A stretch of 64,000 nucleotides of DNA from Melioribacter roseus P3M-2 (GTDB lineage Bacteria; Bacteroidota; Ignavibacteria; Ignavibacteriales; Melioribacteraceae): the NCBI RefSeq assembly GCF_000279145.1, contig NC_018178.1, forward strand, positions 1,674,001 through 1,738,000. The letters run 5' to 3'. Positions within the stretch are counted from its first letter, which is position 1; each line of letters starts with the position of its first letter. The translations under genes and the position numbers were made by a program. A model generated the notes under the pieces. It ran no database searches. It saw only the letters and a program-made list of their open reading frames with translations, and was not told where the DNA came from. Below, piece by piece: positions 46,499 through 54,663 of the stretch.

Positions 46499-47469
46499 TT
46501 TGCCTCCCCGAAAATTTTCGGGTGCGTCAATCTGTTGATAAGCGGCACAAAAGCGTTCATTATTAAAATGCCGTACATTACTCCTTCCGGCAGACCTCCG
46601 AAGAGTCGTATTACTACTATTATAAGCGAGATCAATAAACCGTAAATCCACATGCCCGCGGAAGTATAAGGAGAAGTTACCCAATCGGTCGCCATGAAGA
46701 ATGCGCCCAATAAAAATCCGCCGCTGAAAAGATGAAACAGAGGATTGGGATATTTGATCGGATCAATAAACCAGAAAATTGAACCGAACAGAATCAATCC
46801 CAAAATCATAGATAACGGTATTCGCCAATTGACAATTTTAATCCCGATCAAAAATACGCCTCCGATTATAATCGCCAAGGCGGAAGTCTCTCCAATCGAA
46901 CCGCCTACGTTCCCGATAATCAAAGGTTCGATTCCCGTTATCATTTTGTCGAATTTGAAAGCTGCAAGCGGCGTTGCCGACGTAACCGTGTCGACTGCAA
47001 AATTCGGTTTGCTCCATGTCGTCATTGCGACGGGATATGCCGCCTGGAGAAAAGCTCTACCGACGAGAGCCGGATTAAAAATATTAAAACCGAGTCCGCC
47101 GAATAATTCTTTCCCGATAATAATTGCGAACGCCGAACCGATGGCGGCGGATGTCAATGAAAAATTCGGAGGTATGATTAAACCGAGAAGCAACCCCGTT
47201 AAAAACGCGCTTCCGTCATAAATCGTAATTTCGGATTTCCTGATTATTTTAACGACTATCTCGGATAAAACAGCCGCTGCGCAACTTACGCCGATTACGA
47301 CCAACTGATATAATCCGAAAAATACCGCAGCCGAAATTAGAGCCGGCAGCAAAGATAAATTTACCAGCCACATTACCTGTTGAGTTGTAAATTTGGAATG
47401 AACATGAGGCGAACTGCTCAGTTCCAATCCCGAAATTACATTGACCGTTTGATTTGCCGAATTAGACAT
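46495..47469 (-). CDS. rnfD: Rnf electron transport complex subunit D
   Basis: A 324-residue membrane subunit (about nine helices). Covalent FMN acceptor Thr in DTVTSATPLAAF (T in the SAT core). SPHVHSKFTTQQVMWLVNLS near the N-terminus and GGYLIG-like MATDWVTSPYTSAGMWIYG near the C-terminus are family signatures. It is thought to carry ions with RnfA/E. Start overlaps nothing; the stop overlaps rnfG by 4 bases. Confidence 0.95.
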   Translation of the reverse strand: MSNSANQTVNVISGLELSSSPHVHSKFTTQQVMWLVNLSLLPALISAAVFFGLYQLVVIGVSCAAAVLSEIVVKIIRKSEITIYDGSAFLTGLLLGLIIPPNFSLTSAAIGSAFAIIIGKELFGGLGFNIFNPALVGRAFLQAAYPVAMTTWSKPNFAVDTVTSATPLAAFKFDKMITGIEPLIIGNVGGSIGETSALAIIIGGVFLIGIKIVNWRIPLSMILGLILFGSIFWFIDPIKYPNPLFHLFSGGFLLGAFFMATDWVTSPYTSAGMWIYGLLISLIIVVIRLFGGLPEGVMYGILIMNAFVPLINRLTHPKIFGEAK

Positions 47470-47482
47470 TGATTTATCTTAT

Positions 47483-48802
47483 TTAATTTGTCTTTTGTTT
47501 TAATAAAGCAGAAGATTTCCGTTTCCCGTATCTGATCCATTGCACAAGGGGAATACCCGCAGGACAATTGTATGTACATGTGCCGCATTCCATACAGGTC
47601 TGCAATCCGATATCAATCGCTTCTTCGAATTTGTCGAATCTTGAAAATTTATATAAACGCGTGGGCGCGAGATCGAGCGGACAAACGGACAAACATCTGC
47701 CGCAATTCAAACAGTTGCTTTCTTTTATTCCGGGCGCTTCTTTTCCCGTAAGAACCAATATTCCCGAAGTGGCTTTTGTAACGGGGGAATTCAAATCGAA
47801 TTGCGCAAATCCCATCATCGGTCCGCCCGCTACTATTTTTTTTGCGTTTTCTTTAATGCCTCCGCAGTAATCGATAATGTTTTTTAAAGGCGTTCCGACA
47901 GGCACAATAAGATTTTTGGGCTCGACTATTCCGAGTCCGGAGACTGTTAAAAATGCATTTATCTGAGGCTCCCCTTTTACAACGGCGTTGTAAATGGAAA
48001 CCGCCGTGCCGACATTATGAATAATGCAACCGACGTCAAAAGGCAGTTTGCCGGGAGGAACTTCTCTTCCTGTAACGGCTTTTATCAACATTTTCTCAGC
48101 GCCCTGAGGATATTTTGTTTTTAATACTTTAAGAGAAATGTTTTCTTCGTTTCTCAAAACATTTTCCAGTTTTTTAATGGCTTCCGGCTTATTGTCTTCA
48201 ACGCCGATTATTCCGTAAAGCACGCCTGCAGCTTTCAAGATCAATTTCAGACCTGTAATCACTTCTTCCGTTTTTTCGATAAGGAATCGGTAGTCTCTCG
48301 TAAGGTATGGTTCGCACTCGCAAGCGTTAAGAATAACGTAATCGATTTTTTTGTCCGGCGGAGGCGATAATTTTACATAAGTAGGAAATGCCGCCCCGCC
48401 CTGTCCGACAATGCCGGCTTGTTTAACTCGTTCTATTATTTTTTCGCGGGCAACTGTGACGGGATTGAGCGGTTCCATCAGATCGTCTTCATCAATATCC
48501 GAGCGATTTATTATTACTGCCTCCGACCGTATTCCCGTTAACGTTATTATCGAAGTGGTTTTGTTAATTTTTCCGGTAACAGGAGAATGAATCGGAGCGG
48601 ATATAAAACCGTCGGGTTCGGCTATCATCTCGCCTTTCCTGACGGCGTCGCCTTTCTTCTTCAATAATAACGCTTGTTTGCCTGCGTGCTGAGAAAGAGG
48701 TAAACAAATTTGCTCCGGAAGAGGTAAGAACTCGAAAGGTTTTTCCGAAGTTAGTTCTTTCATCTCTGCCGGATGAACTCCGCCTTTAAAAGTCGTGGTC
48801 AT
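47483..48802 (-). CDS. rnfC: Rnf electron transport complex subunit C
   Basis: A 439-residue peripheral subunit that reduces NAD+. Seen: TFKGGVHPAEMKEL at the start, the Complex-I-like flavin/NAD fold (KIDYVILNACECEPYLTRDY, EGEPQINAFLTVSGLG, IIDYCGG) and two 4Fe-4S motifs CLNCGRCLSVCP (about 370) and CMECGTCTYNCP (about 405). First gene of rnfCDGEA-apbE-rnfB-rseC. A GGGGAGG ribosome site is close to the ATG. The Rnf complex couples ferredoxin oxidation to NAD+ reduction and ion transport; whether sodium or protons are moved is not visible. Confidence 0.95.
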   Translation of the reverse strand: MTTTFKGGVHPAEMKELTSEKPFEFLPLPEQICLPLSQHAGKQALLLKKKGDAVRKGEMIAEPDGFISAPIHSPVTGKINKTTSIITLTGIRSEAVIINRSDIDEDDLMEPLNPVTVAREKIIERVKQAGIVGQGGAAFPTYVKLSPPPDKKIDYVILNACECEPYLTRDYRFLIEKTEEVITGLKLILKAAGVLYGIIGVEDNKPEAIKKLENVLRNEENISLKVLKTKYPQGAEKMLIKAVTGREVPPGKLPFDVGCIIHNVGTAVSIYNAVVKGEPQINAFLTVSGLGIVEPKNLIVPVGTPLKNIIDYCGGIKENAKKIVAGGPMMGFAQFDLNSPVTKATSGILVLTGKEAPGIKESNCLNCGRCLSVCPLDLAPTRLYKFSRFDKFEEAIDIGLQTCMECGTCTYNCPAGIPLVQWIRYGKRKSSALLKQKTN

Positions 48803-48825
48803 CTCCTCCCCGTATTATGAATAGA

Positions 48826-48843
48826 ATAATTAACATAAATTAT
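48826..48843. repeat. Short AT-rich inverted repeat upstream of rnfC
   Basis: ATAATT (48826-48831) and AATTAT (48838-48843) form a perfect 6-bp inverted repeat with a 6-base spacer, 24 bases before the rnfC start. It could be an operator of the rnf operon, but in AT-rich DNA such repeats occur by chance. The rest of the 185-base gap to the metallophosphoesterase gene holds nothing else I can identify. Confidence 0.25.
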
Positions 48844-48987
48844 GCCATAGGGAAATAAAAAAGTTGCAAAATTGAATTGGCATATTGAAGCGGGAATGGT
48901 AATCTAAAGCAGTTAAACAGAGTCTATATCTGTTATTATTTCAGGTTAAGAAAATTATCTTCTCTTTTGTAAGAATTACCGTCCGGT

Positions 48988-49893
48988 CTATAATATTGCC
49001 GGCTCCCGAAAGTAATCCGACATTTTTGAGTTTACTTGCGGTAAAACTTCCGGGCTGATATTAAGATTATTCGGATCGATATCGACGAGGAAGAGTGAAG
49101 AACCGGCGCCGTCGACCGACGCTCCTGCGTTTAATATTACGATTCCTTTCCGTTCGTAGAGTTTCATGTCGTGACTGTGTCCGTGCATAATAATACGTAC
49201 GCCGCGCCGTTTGAAAAGCGACAACAATTTCTTCTTGCCCCTCAGTTTCATTGTATGGCTTTCGATACGGCTCCAAATTGATTTTCCCGAACTTTTGCTC
49301 TCTTCCGAATTTTTGTAGAAGTGGTGATGTATCAATACGATTTTTTCTTTGCTCTCCATCTCAGCGGCGGACAGCAGCATGTCGATTTCCTCGCGTTCCG
49401 ATTTACTCACTTTCCCGTTCGATGCAAAAGGATTTTTCAGCTTGGAATAATAATCGACCGAATTGATGCCGATTAAAGCTATATCGTTTAGGATTTTCAA
49501 ATAAGGAAAACGCTTTCCTTCGTTTACCGTTACGGTCGAGTCGAAAAGACTGCTGAAGTGTTCGCAAAATATTTCCACTTTTAATTCGTAATTTGTTTTT
49601 TCGCAGCGGGAAGGAAAATCGATTATATCCGACGCAAGTTCTACCCCGCCGAATATATCGTGATTGCCGATTACAACGGAAACTCTGTCCGAATGAAACA
49701 GATCGTATTTTATTAATAGTTCTCTCAAATCGGCAAAATCTCTTTCGTCCGAATTGTCCGATATATCTCCAGTTATTACGATATGGTCGGCCAGATTATT
49801 GAGAGCAAATTCAATCAACCTCTCGGTTTTTTCCAAATTCTTTCTTCTGAACTTCCTGTTCAGATGGAGGTCGGATATATGAGCTATTTTCAT
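48988..49893 (-). CDS. Calcineurin-like metallophosphoesterase
   Basis: A 301-residue dinuclear metal phosphoesterase. The metal ligands are in order: ISDLHLN (DxH, about 6-12), ITGDISD (GD), IGNHDIFGG (GNHD), LIHHHFY (H), MHGHSHDM (GHxH). No signal peptide, so cytoplasmic. The substrate class (nucleotide, lipid A-type or protein phosphate) is unknown. It diverges from the sugar operon and has its own array of TTAACA-type repeats immediately upstream, suggesting a phosphate-response role (inference). Confidence 0.88.
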   Translation of the reverse strand: MKIAHISDLHLNRKFRRKNLEKTERLIEFALNNLADHIVITGDISDNSDERDFADLRELLIKYDLFHSDRVSVVIGNHDIFGGVELASDIIDFPSRCEKTNYELKVEIFCEHFSSLFDSTVTVNEGKRFPYLKILNDIALIGINSVDYYSKLKNPFASNGKVSKSEREEIDMLLSAAEMESKEKIVLIHHHFYKNSEESKSSGKSIWSRIESHTMKLRGKKKLLSLFKRRGVRIIMHGHSHDMKLYERKGIVILNAGASVDGAGSSLFLVDIDPNNLNISPEVLPQVNSKMSDYFREPAIL

Positions 49894-49929
49894 AAAAAGA
49901 ATAAATTTATTTGATGTAAATTTAGCGGT

Positions 49930-49973
49930 CTAATGTTAAGAGAGTTTTACCGTAATGTTAAGTAAAAATTAAG
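49930..49973 (-). promoter_or_regulatory. Pho-box-like array facing the metallophosphoesterase gene
   Basis: On the minus strand four consecutive 11-base units start at 49973, 49962, 49951 and 49940: CTTAATTTTTA, CTTAACATTAC, GGTAAAACTCT, CTTAACATTAG. Three of the four share CTTAA(C/T). The 11-base period and TTAACA core are those of PhoP/PhoB-type direct-repeat operators. The array ends 36 bases before the start codon at 49893. Confidence 0.5.
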
Positions 49974-50038
49974 TATTCTTTTTGAAGCCTAAATGGAATT
50001 TGACTAAATTCGAGTGGGGAAATAATAAAAATGATGAC

Positions 50039-50082
50039 TTAACAATTTGATAACGGTTATCTAACGTTTTCTTAACAATAAA
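50039..50082 (+). promoter_or_regulatory. Pho-box-like array facing the surface-sugar operon
   Basis: Four consecutive 11-base units on the plus strand start at 50039, 50050, 50061 and 50072: TTAACAATTTG, ATAACGGTTAT, CTAACGTTTTC, TTAACAATAAA. All carry TAAC at the same phase. It lies 50 bases before the first gene of the sugar operon. The opposed array in the same intergenic region uses the same core, TTAACA(A/T)T, so one regulator probably binds both. Confidence 0.55.
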
Positions 50083-50132
50083 TAAAAAATTTTTTCCCAG
50101 TTTTGTATTTTCTCAAATAAAGATAATTCAAT

Positions 50133-51140
50133 ATGAAAAAGAAAATACTCTTCATAGGCGGTTCTCTCAATCAAACTACAATGATGCATAAAATATCGAA
50201 GTATTTCGAAGATTACGATTGCTATTTCACCCCGTTTTACGACGACGGATATATCGGATGGTTTGCTTCCAAAGGGATACTCGATTTTACGATTCTCGGA
50301 GGCAATTTCAAAAAGATGACGCTTGAATACCTCGAAAGCAACAATCTGAAAATCGATTACAAAGGCAAGCGGCACGATTACGATCTGGTCTATACGTGCG
50401 CCGATCTGATCGTTCCCAAGAATATCAGAAACAAAAAATTGATCCTCGTTCAGGAAGGCATGACCGACCCCGAAAATTTCGCATTCTATCTTGTAAAATA
50501 TTTTAATTTCCCTCGTTGGATAGCAAGCACATCCACGATGGGAATGTCGAATCTCTACGATATTTTCTGTGTTGCTTCCGAAGGGTATAAAGAATTATTC
50601 GCGCGCAAAGGAGCCGACCCGAATAAAATTTTCGTAACCGGAATACCCAACTTCGACAACGCTAAAGAATTTTTGAACAACGATTTTCCCCATAAGAATT
50701 ACGTGCTCGTCGCCACTTCCGATACGAGAGAGACCTTTAAATACGAAAACAGAAAAAAGTTTATTAAAAAATGCGTGAAGATTGCAAACGGGCGGCAGTT
50801 GATTTTCAAACTTCACCCGAATGAAAATGCGGAAAGGGCGACTCGGGAAATCAATAAATACGCTCCGGGAGCTTTAGTCTATCACAACGCAAACACAAAT
50901 CATATGATTGCCAATTGCGATGTGCTGATTACAAAATATTCGTCGGTCGTTTATATAGGATTGGCTTTGGGTAAAGAAGTTTATTCGTCGTTCGACATCG
51001 AAGAGCTCAAAAAACTTATGCCTATTCAAAATAACGGTACGTCTGCCGAAAGGATCGCAAAGCTGGGGCTCCATTTTCTCGAGTCGCCGAGCAATTCATT
51101 GAATGAAATTCATCAGAATTTCGATTTGATTACGGCATGA
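50133..51140 (+). CDS. Putative GT-B-type glycosyl/glycerophosphotransferase
   Basis: 335 residues. The N-terminal half is divergent; the C-terminal half reads as a GT-B nucleotide-sugar domain: FVTGIPNFDNAKEFL, LIFKLHPNENAERATREI and ANCDVLITKYSSVVYIGLAL, the last resembling the C-terminal site of CDP-glycerol:polyglycerol phosphate transferases and UDP-GlcNAc 2-epimerases. No signal or membrane helix. First gene of an eight-gene operon; its stop overlaps the next gene by 4 bases. The donor could be the CMP-sugar made by the following genes (inference). Confidence 0.6.
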   Translation: MKKKILFIGGSLNQTTMMHKISKYFEDYDCYFTPFYDDGYIGWFASKGILDFTILGGNFKKMTLEYLESNNLKIDYKGKRHDYDLVYTCADLIVPKNIRNKKLILVQEGMTDPENFAFYLVKYFNFPRWIASTSTMGMSNLYDIFCVASEGYKELFARKGADPNKIFVTGIPNFDNAKEFLNNDFPHKNYVLVATSDTRETFKYENRKKFIKKCVKIANGRQLIFKLHPNENAERATREINKYAPGALVYHNANTNHMIANCDVLITKYSSVVYIGLALGKEVYSSFDIEELKKLMPIQNNGTSAERIAKLGLHFLESPSNSLNEIHQNFDLITA

Positions 51141-51942
51141 AAATAGTCGCCGTCATACAGGCTCGAATGACTTCGACGCGCCTACCCGGCAAGGTGATGC
51201 TGCCGGTTCTCGGTCAGCCGCTGCTATCGAGAATGATCGAACGCGCGCGAAAATCGGTTATGGCCGATGAAATTGTCGTGGCTACTTCCGATCAAAAAGA
51301 AGACGACCCGATAGAGAGATTATGCAAAGAGACAAATGTTGAATGCTTCCGGGGGCATTTAACCGATCTTCTCGACCGGCATTACAAGGCGGGTTTGATA
51401 TACGGAGCCGACGCGGTCGTTAAAATCCCGTCCGACTGCCCGCTCATCGATCCGGCAATTATCGACAAAGTGCTGAAATGTTTTTCCGACGGTAATTTCG
51501 ATTACGTAAGCAACCTTCATCCGGCTACATATCCCGACGGAAACGACGTCGAAATAATGTCGATCGAAGCGCTCGAAAAAGCCTGGCGTAATGCCCAAAA
51601 AAATTACGAGCGCGAGCATACTACGCCTTATTTTTGGGAAAATCCTCATTTGTTCGAATTAGGCAATGTCGTATGGGAAACGGGACTAAATTATTCGACT
51701 ACAATGCGCTGGACGATCGACTACGAGGAAGACTATCGCTTTGTCAAAAGAGTATTCGAAGAGCTTTATCCGGTCAAACCGGATTTCGGCTTGAATGATA
51801 TTCTCGATTTGCTCGAACGAAAACCCGAAATAAAAAAATAAACGAAAAATATCTAGGCAAATACTGGTACGAAAATCATCTGGACGAACTCAATAACATC
51901 GAAGAATATAAATCGGCAATTAATAAAAAGACGGATAAATGA
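51137..51942 (+). CDS. SpsF-like cytidylyltransferase (CMP-sugar synthetase family), frameshifted near 3' end as given
   Basis: A CTP_transf_3-type enzyme activating an acidic sugar with CMP. Seen: VAVIQARMTSTRLPGKVMLP (nucleotide loop), KIPSDCPLIDP and MRWTIDYEEDYRFVKRVFEE. As given the frame stops at 51839-51841 after KPEIKK. Adding one A to the A7 run at 51832-51838 continues it as INEKYLGKYWYENHLDEL and on to TGA 51940-51942, three bases before the next start, giving 268 residues. The tail KPEIKKIN...YLG..WY..HLDEL fits SpsF-family C-termini as I know them. Coordinates follow the restored reading. Confidence 0.8.
51832..51838 (+). other. A7 run where the spsF-like gene loses its frame
   Basis: In ATAAAAAAATAAAC the codons ATA AAA AAA are followed by the stop TAA. 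One extra A gives ATA AAA AAA ATA AAC, and the frame stays open for 33 more codons of coding-like sequence up to the next gene. Confidence 0.75.
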
Positions 51943-51945
51943 ATT

Positions 51946-53283
51946 ATGGCAAACAAAATAAGACTTGACAACGATTATCCGGTTATAACCAAATCGGATG
52001 AACTCTACAGCAGGGCGCTCGGATTAATTCCTTCAGTAACGCAAACTTTGGCTAAAGGCCCCACTCAATGGATTAACGGCGTTGCGCCGAAATATTTGGT
52101 CAAAGGAAAAGGCTCGCACGTGTGGGACGCCGACGGCAACGAGTATATCGATTTTTTAATGGGAGTCGGTCCATTGTCGTTAGGTTACGCATATCCGCGA
52201 GTGGACGAAGCGATTAAAAAGCAATTAGAAGACGGAATTACGTTTTCGATGATGCATCCATTGGAAGTGGAAGTGGCCGAAATGATACGAGACGTTATTC
52301 CGAATGCCGAAGCGGTCAGATACAGTAAAACCGGAGCCGACGTAACGAGCGCCGCAGTTAGACTGGCAAGAGCCTATACGGGAAAAAACAAAATTCTCTG
52401 TTGCGGTTATCACGGCTGGCACGATTGGTACGTTTCGGTTACGGCGCGCAATTACGGCATACCGGAAGAAGTTCAGAAATTAACTTTTACTTTTGATTAC
52501 AACAATATCGATTCGCTGAAGAATTCGATCGACGACGATACCGCCGCCGTTATACTCGAACCGGTCGTCTTTCAGGAACCGAAAGATAATTTTCTGCATA
52601 AAGTTGCCGATTTGTGCAATGAAAAAGGTATTGTCTTAATCTTCGACGAAATGTGGACGGGTTTTCGCATGGCGTTAGGCGGCGCTCAGGAATATTTCGG
52701 CATTACTCCCGACCTGGCGACTTATTCCAAGGCTGTCGCAAACGGAATGCCGATTGCGATACTTACGGGTAAAAAGGAAATAATGAAACTTGCCGACGAG
52801 GACATCTTCTTCTACACTACATTCGGCGGCGAAGCGCTTTCGCTTGCAGCGGCTAAAGCCACTATCGAAGAAATGAAAGAGAAAAACGTGATCCCGTTTC
52901 TCGATAAACAGGGTAGGAAAATCAAAGACGGCTACAACGAAATCGCCTCGAAACTCGGGCTCGATACTACAAAAGCCGTAGGATACAACTGGCGTTCGAT
53001 GGCTACGTTCGATCCGAAAGGAGGAGACCCGCTTTTGCAAAAATCCTTCATGCAGCAGGAGATGATTAAGCGCGGAGTGCTATGGCAGGGATTTCACAAT
53101 ATCAGTTTTTCGCATACTGACGAAGATATCGACTATACGCTTGGGGCTTTGGAAGAATCCTTGACGCTTCTTAAGAAAGCCATAGAAAACAACAATCTCA
53201 AATCGCTTCTCAGAGGCAAACCCGTCGAACCCGTTTTCAGAAAGACGGATAATTTTAATATGAAACCGGCTGCAAAAAAGTGA
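51946..53283 (+). CDS. Class III PLP aminotransferase, glutamate-1-semialdehyde aminomutase-like
   Basis: A 445-residue fold-type I PLP enzyme of the HemL-like group. Seen: GVAPKYLVKGKGSHVWDADG and YIDFLMGVGPLSLGY at the start, YSKTGADVTSAAVRLARAYT (PLP phosphate loop), LIFDEMWTGFR (cofactor Asp) and TYSKAVANGMPIAILTG with the Schiff-base Lys. It lies in a sugar operon between a CMP-sugar synthetase and an SDR, so amination of a keto-sugar is a better guess than tetrapyrrole synthesis. Sugar aminotransferases are usually of the DegT/DnrJ type, which makes this placement notable. Confidence 0.82.
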   Translation: MANKIRLDNDYPVITKSDELYSRALGLIPSVTQTLAKGPTQWINGVAPKYLVKGKGSHVWDADGNEYIDFLMGVGPLSLGYAYPRVDEAIKKQLEDGITFSMMHPLEVEVAEMIRDVIPNAEAVRYSKTGADVTSAAVRLARAYTGKNKILCCGYHGWHDWYVSVTARNYGIPEEVQKLTFTFDYNNIDSLKNSIDDDTAAVILEPVVFQEPKDNFLHKVADLCNEKGIVLIFDEMWTGFRMALGGAQEYFGITPDLATYSKAVANGMPIAILTGKKEIMKLADEDIFFYTTFGGEALSLAAAKATIEEMKEKNVIPFLDKQGRKIKDGYNEIASKLGLDTTKAVGYNWRSMATFDPKGGDPLLQKSFMQQEMIKRGVLWQGFHNISFSHTDEDIDYTLGALEESLTLLKKAIENNNLKSLLRGKPVEPVFRKTDNFNMKPAAKK

Positions 53284-53290
53284 GAATGTG

Positions 53291-54094
53291 ATGGAATTAT
53301 TTACGCTCGAAAATAAGGTCGCCGTTGTTACCGGAGCGCTCGGCTTGCTCGGAAGGGAGCATTGCAAAGCGTTATCGTCCGCCGGCGCAACCGTCGTTGT
53401 TACGGATATCGACGGAGAAAAAGCCTCGGAATTTGCCCGGGAATTATCAGGCAATTCTATCGGACTCGGAATGGATGTAACAAACCCGGAGTCGATTAAA
53501 AAGGCAAGAGATATAATCCTTCAAAAATTCGGGCATATAGATGTGCTGGTGAACAACGCGGCAATCAACGATATGTTCGAAAATCCGAAAGCCGCGGCGG
53601 AGGAATCCAAATTCGAAAATTATCCGCTGGCATTATGGCAAAAATCTCTCGACGTTAATCTTACGGGAGTTTTTCTAACTTCGCAGATACTCGGAACGCC
53701 GATGGCCGAAAGAGGCAAAGGAAGCATTATAAATATCGCTTCCACATACGGAATCGTTGCGCCGGATCAATCGCTCTATCGCAATAAAGAAGGTGCTCAA
53801 TCGTTCCACAAACCTCCGGCGTATTCGGTTACAAAAGGCGGCGTTATAATGTTTACCAGATACCTCGCCGCATATTGGGGGCGCAAAGGTGTGCGCGTTA
53901 ACGCCCTTAGCCCGGGGGGAGTTGAAAATAACCAGGACAATTTCTTCGTCGAAAAATATTCTTCGAAAACGCCGCTCGGAAGAATGGCTAAACGCAACGA
54001 CTATTGGGGAGCCTTGATCTTCCTTGCCAGCGACGCCTCGGAATATATGACCGGCGCTAATCTGGTGGTCGACGGCGGATGGACCTGCTGGTAA
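53291..54094 (+). CDS. Short-chain dehydrogenase/reductase
   Basis: A 267-residue classical SDR: TGALGLLGREHCKALSSAG (TGxxxGxG-type NAD(P) loop), VLVNNAAIND, IINIASTYGIV (catalytic Ser), YSVTKGG (Tyr and Lys), and LSPGGVENNQDNF. The Asp at the end of the second strand (VVTDID) favours NAD(H). ATG 53291 is preferred over a GTG one codon earlier. In the operon it could oxidise or reduce a hydroxyl of the sugar acted on by the adjacent aminotransferase (inference). Confidence 0.85.
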   Translation: MELFTLENKVAVVTGALGLLGREHCKALSSAGATVVVTDIDGEKASEFARELSGNSIGLGMDVTNPESIKKARDIILQKFGHIDVLVNNAAINDMFENPKAAAEESKFENYPLALWQKSLDVNLTGVFLTSQILGTPMAERGKGSIINIASTYGIVAPDQSLYRNKEGAQSFHKPPAYSVTKGGVIMFTRYLAAYWGRKGVRVNALSPGGVENNQDNFFVEKYSSKTPLGRMAKRNDYWGALIFLASDASEYMTGANLVVDGGWTCW

Positions 54095-54124
54095 AATATT
54101 ATTACACTCAATAAGGAATTTAAA

Positions 54125-54663
54125 ATGTCTAAAAAAAGATTACAAAAAAGGAACTCTATAAAAAAGCCACAAAAATAAAATTGGTTCTTACGGATGTAGA
54201 CGGCGTGTTAACCGATACCGGAGTTTATTATTCCGCCCAGGGAGAGTTGATGAAACGTTTTTCCATTCGGGACGGAATGGGCGTAGAACGCTTGAGAACG
54301 CTTGTCGACGTCGAAACGGGAATAGTTACCCGCGAAGATACCAACATTGTTAAAACGCGCGCCGTTAAACTTAAGATTGAGGAACTGCACATGGGAGTTC
54401 TGGAAAAAGAAAAACTTGTGGATGATATTTTGAAGAGAAAAAATCTTACTAAAGACGAAGTGGCTTTTATCGGCGACGATACCAACGACGTCGGTATTAT
54501 GAAACTTGTGGGACTTGCCGCGTGTCCTTCGGATGCAACCCGTTTTGCCAAGAAAGTTGCGGACGTTGTTTTGGAGCATCCCGGCGGCTACGGCGCATTC
54601 CGCGACCTTGCCGAACTGATTATCGACGCCAAAACGAAAGCCACGAAAAAGGGTAAGAAATGA
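54125..54663 (+). CDS. KdsC-like HAD phosphatase, frameshifted near 5' end as given
   Basis: A small C0-type HAD phosphatase. Seen: LVLTDVDGVLTDTGVYYS (DxD nucleophile), FSIRDGMGVERLR, GIVTREDTNIVKTRA, VAFIGDDTNDVGIMKLVGL and GYGAFRDLAELI. The natural start is ATG 54125, after an AAGGA ribosome site, but that frame ends at a stop after 17 codons. Adding one A to the A6 run at 54144-54149 joins it as KKELYKKATKIKLVLTDVDG, giving 179 residues, normal for KdsC. A TTG at 54181 is the only start in the intact frame and would lack the N-terminal strand. Overlaps the next gene by 4 bases (ATGA). Probably dephosphorylates the NeuB-like product. Confidence 0.82.
54144..54149 (+). other. A6 run where the kdsC-like gene loses its frame
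   Basis: Reads CAAAAAAGGAAC. Seven As would give CAA AAA AAG GAA CTC, joining the ATG 54125 frame to the HAD frame. Confidence 0.8.

Noticed and set aside
46499-46684. RnfG start at 46684
   Set aside because: The extra 62 residues overlap rnfD and have no family match; ATG 46498 gives the standard RnfG with an ATGA overlap.
54181-54663. TTG start for the kdsC-like gene
   Set aside because: It would start within the first beta strand and leave a well-placed ATG with ribosome site unused; a one-base lesion explains both.
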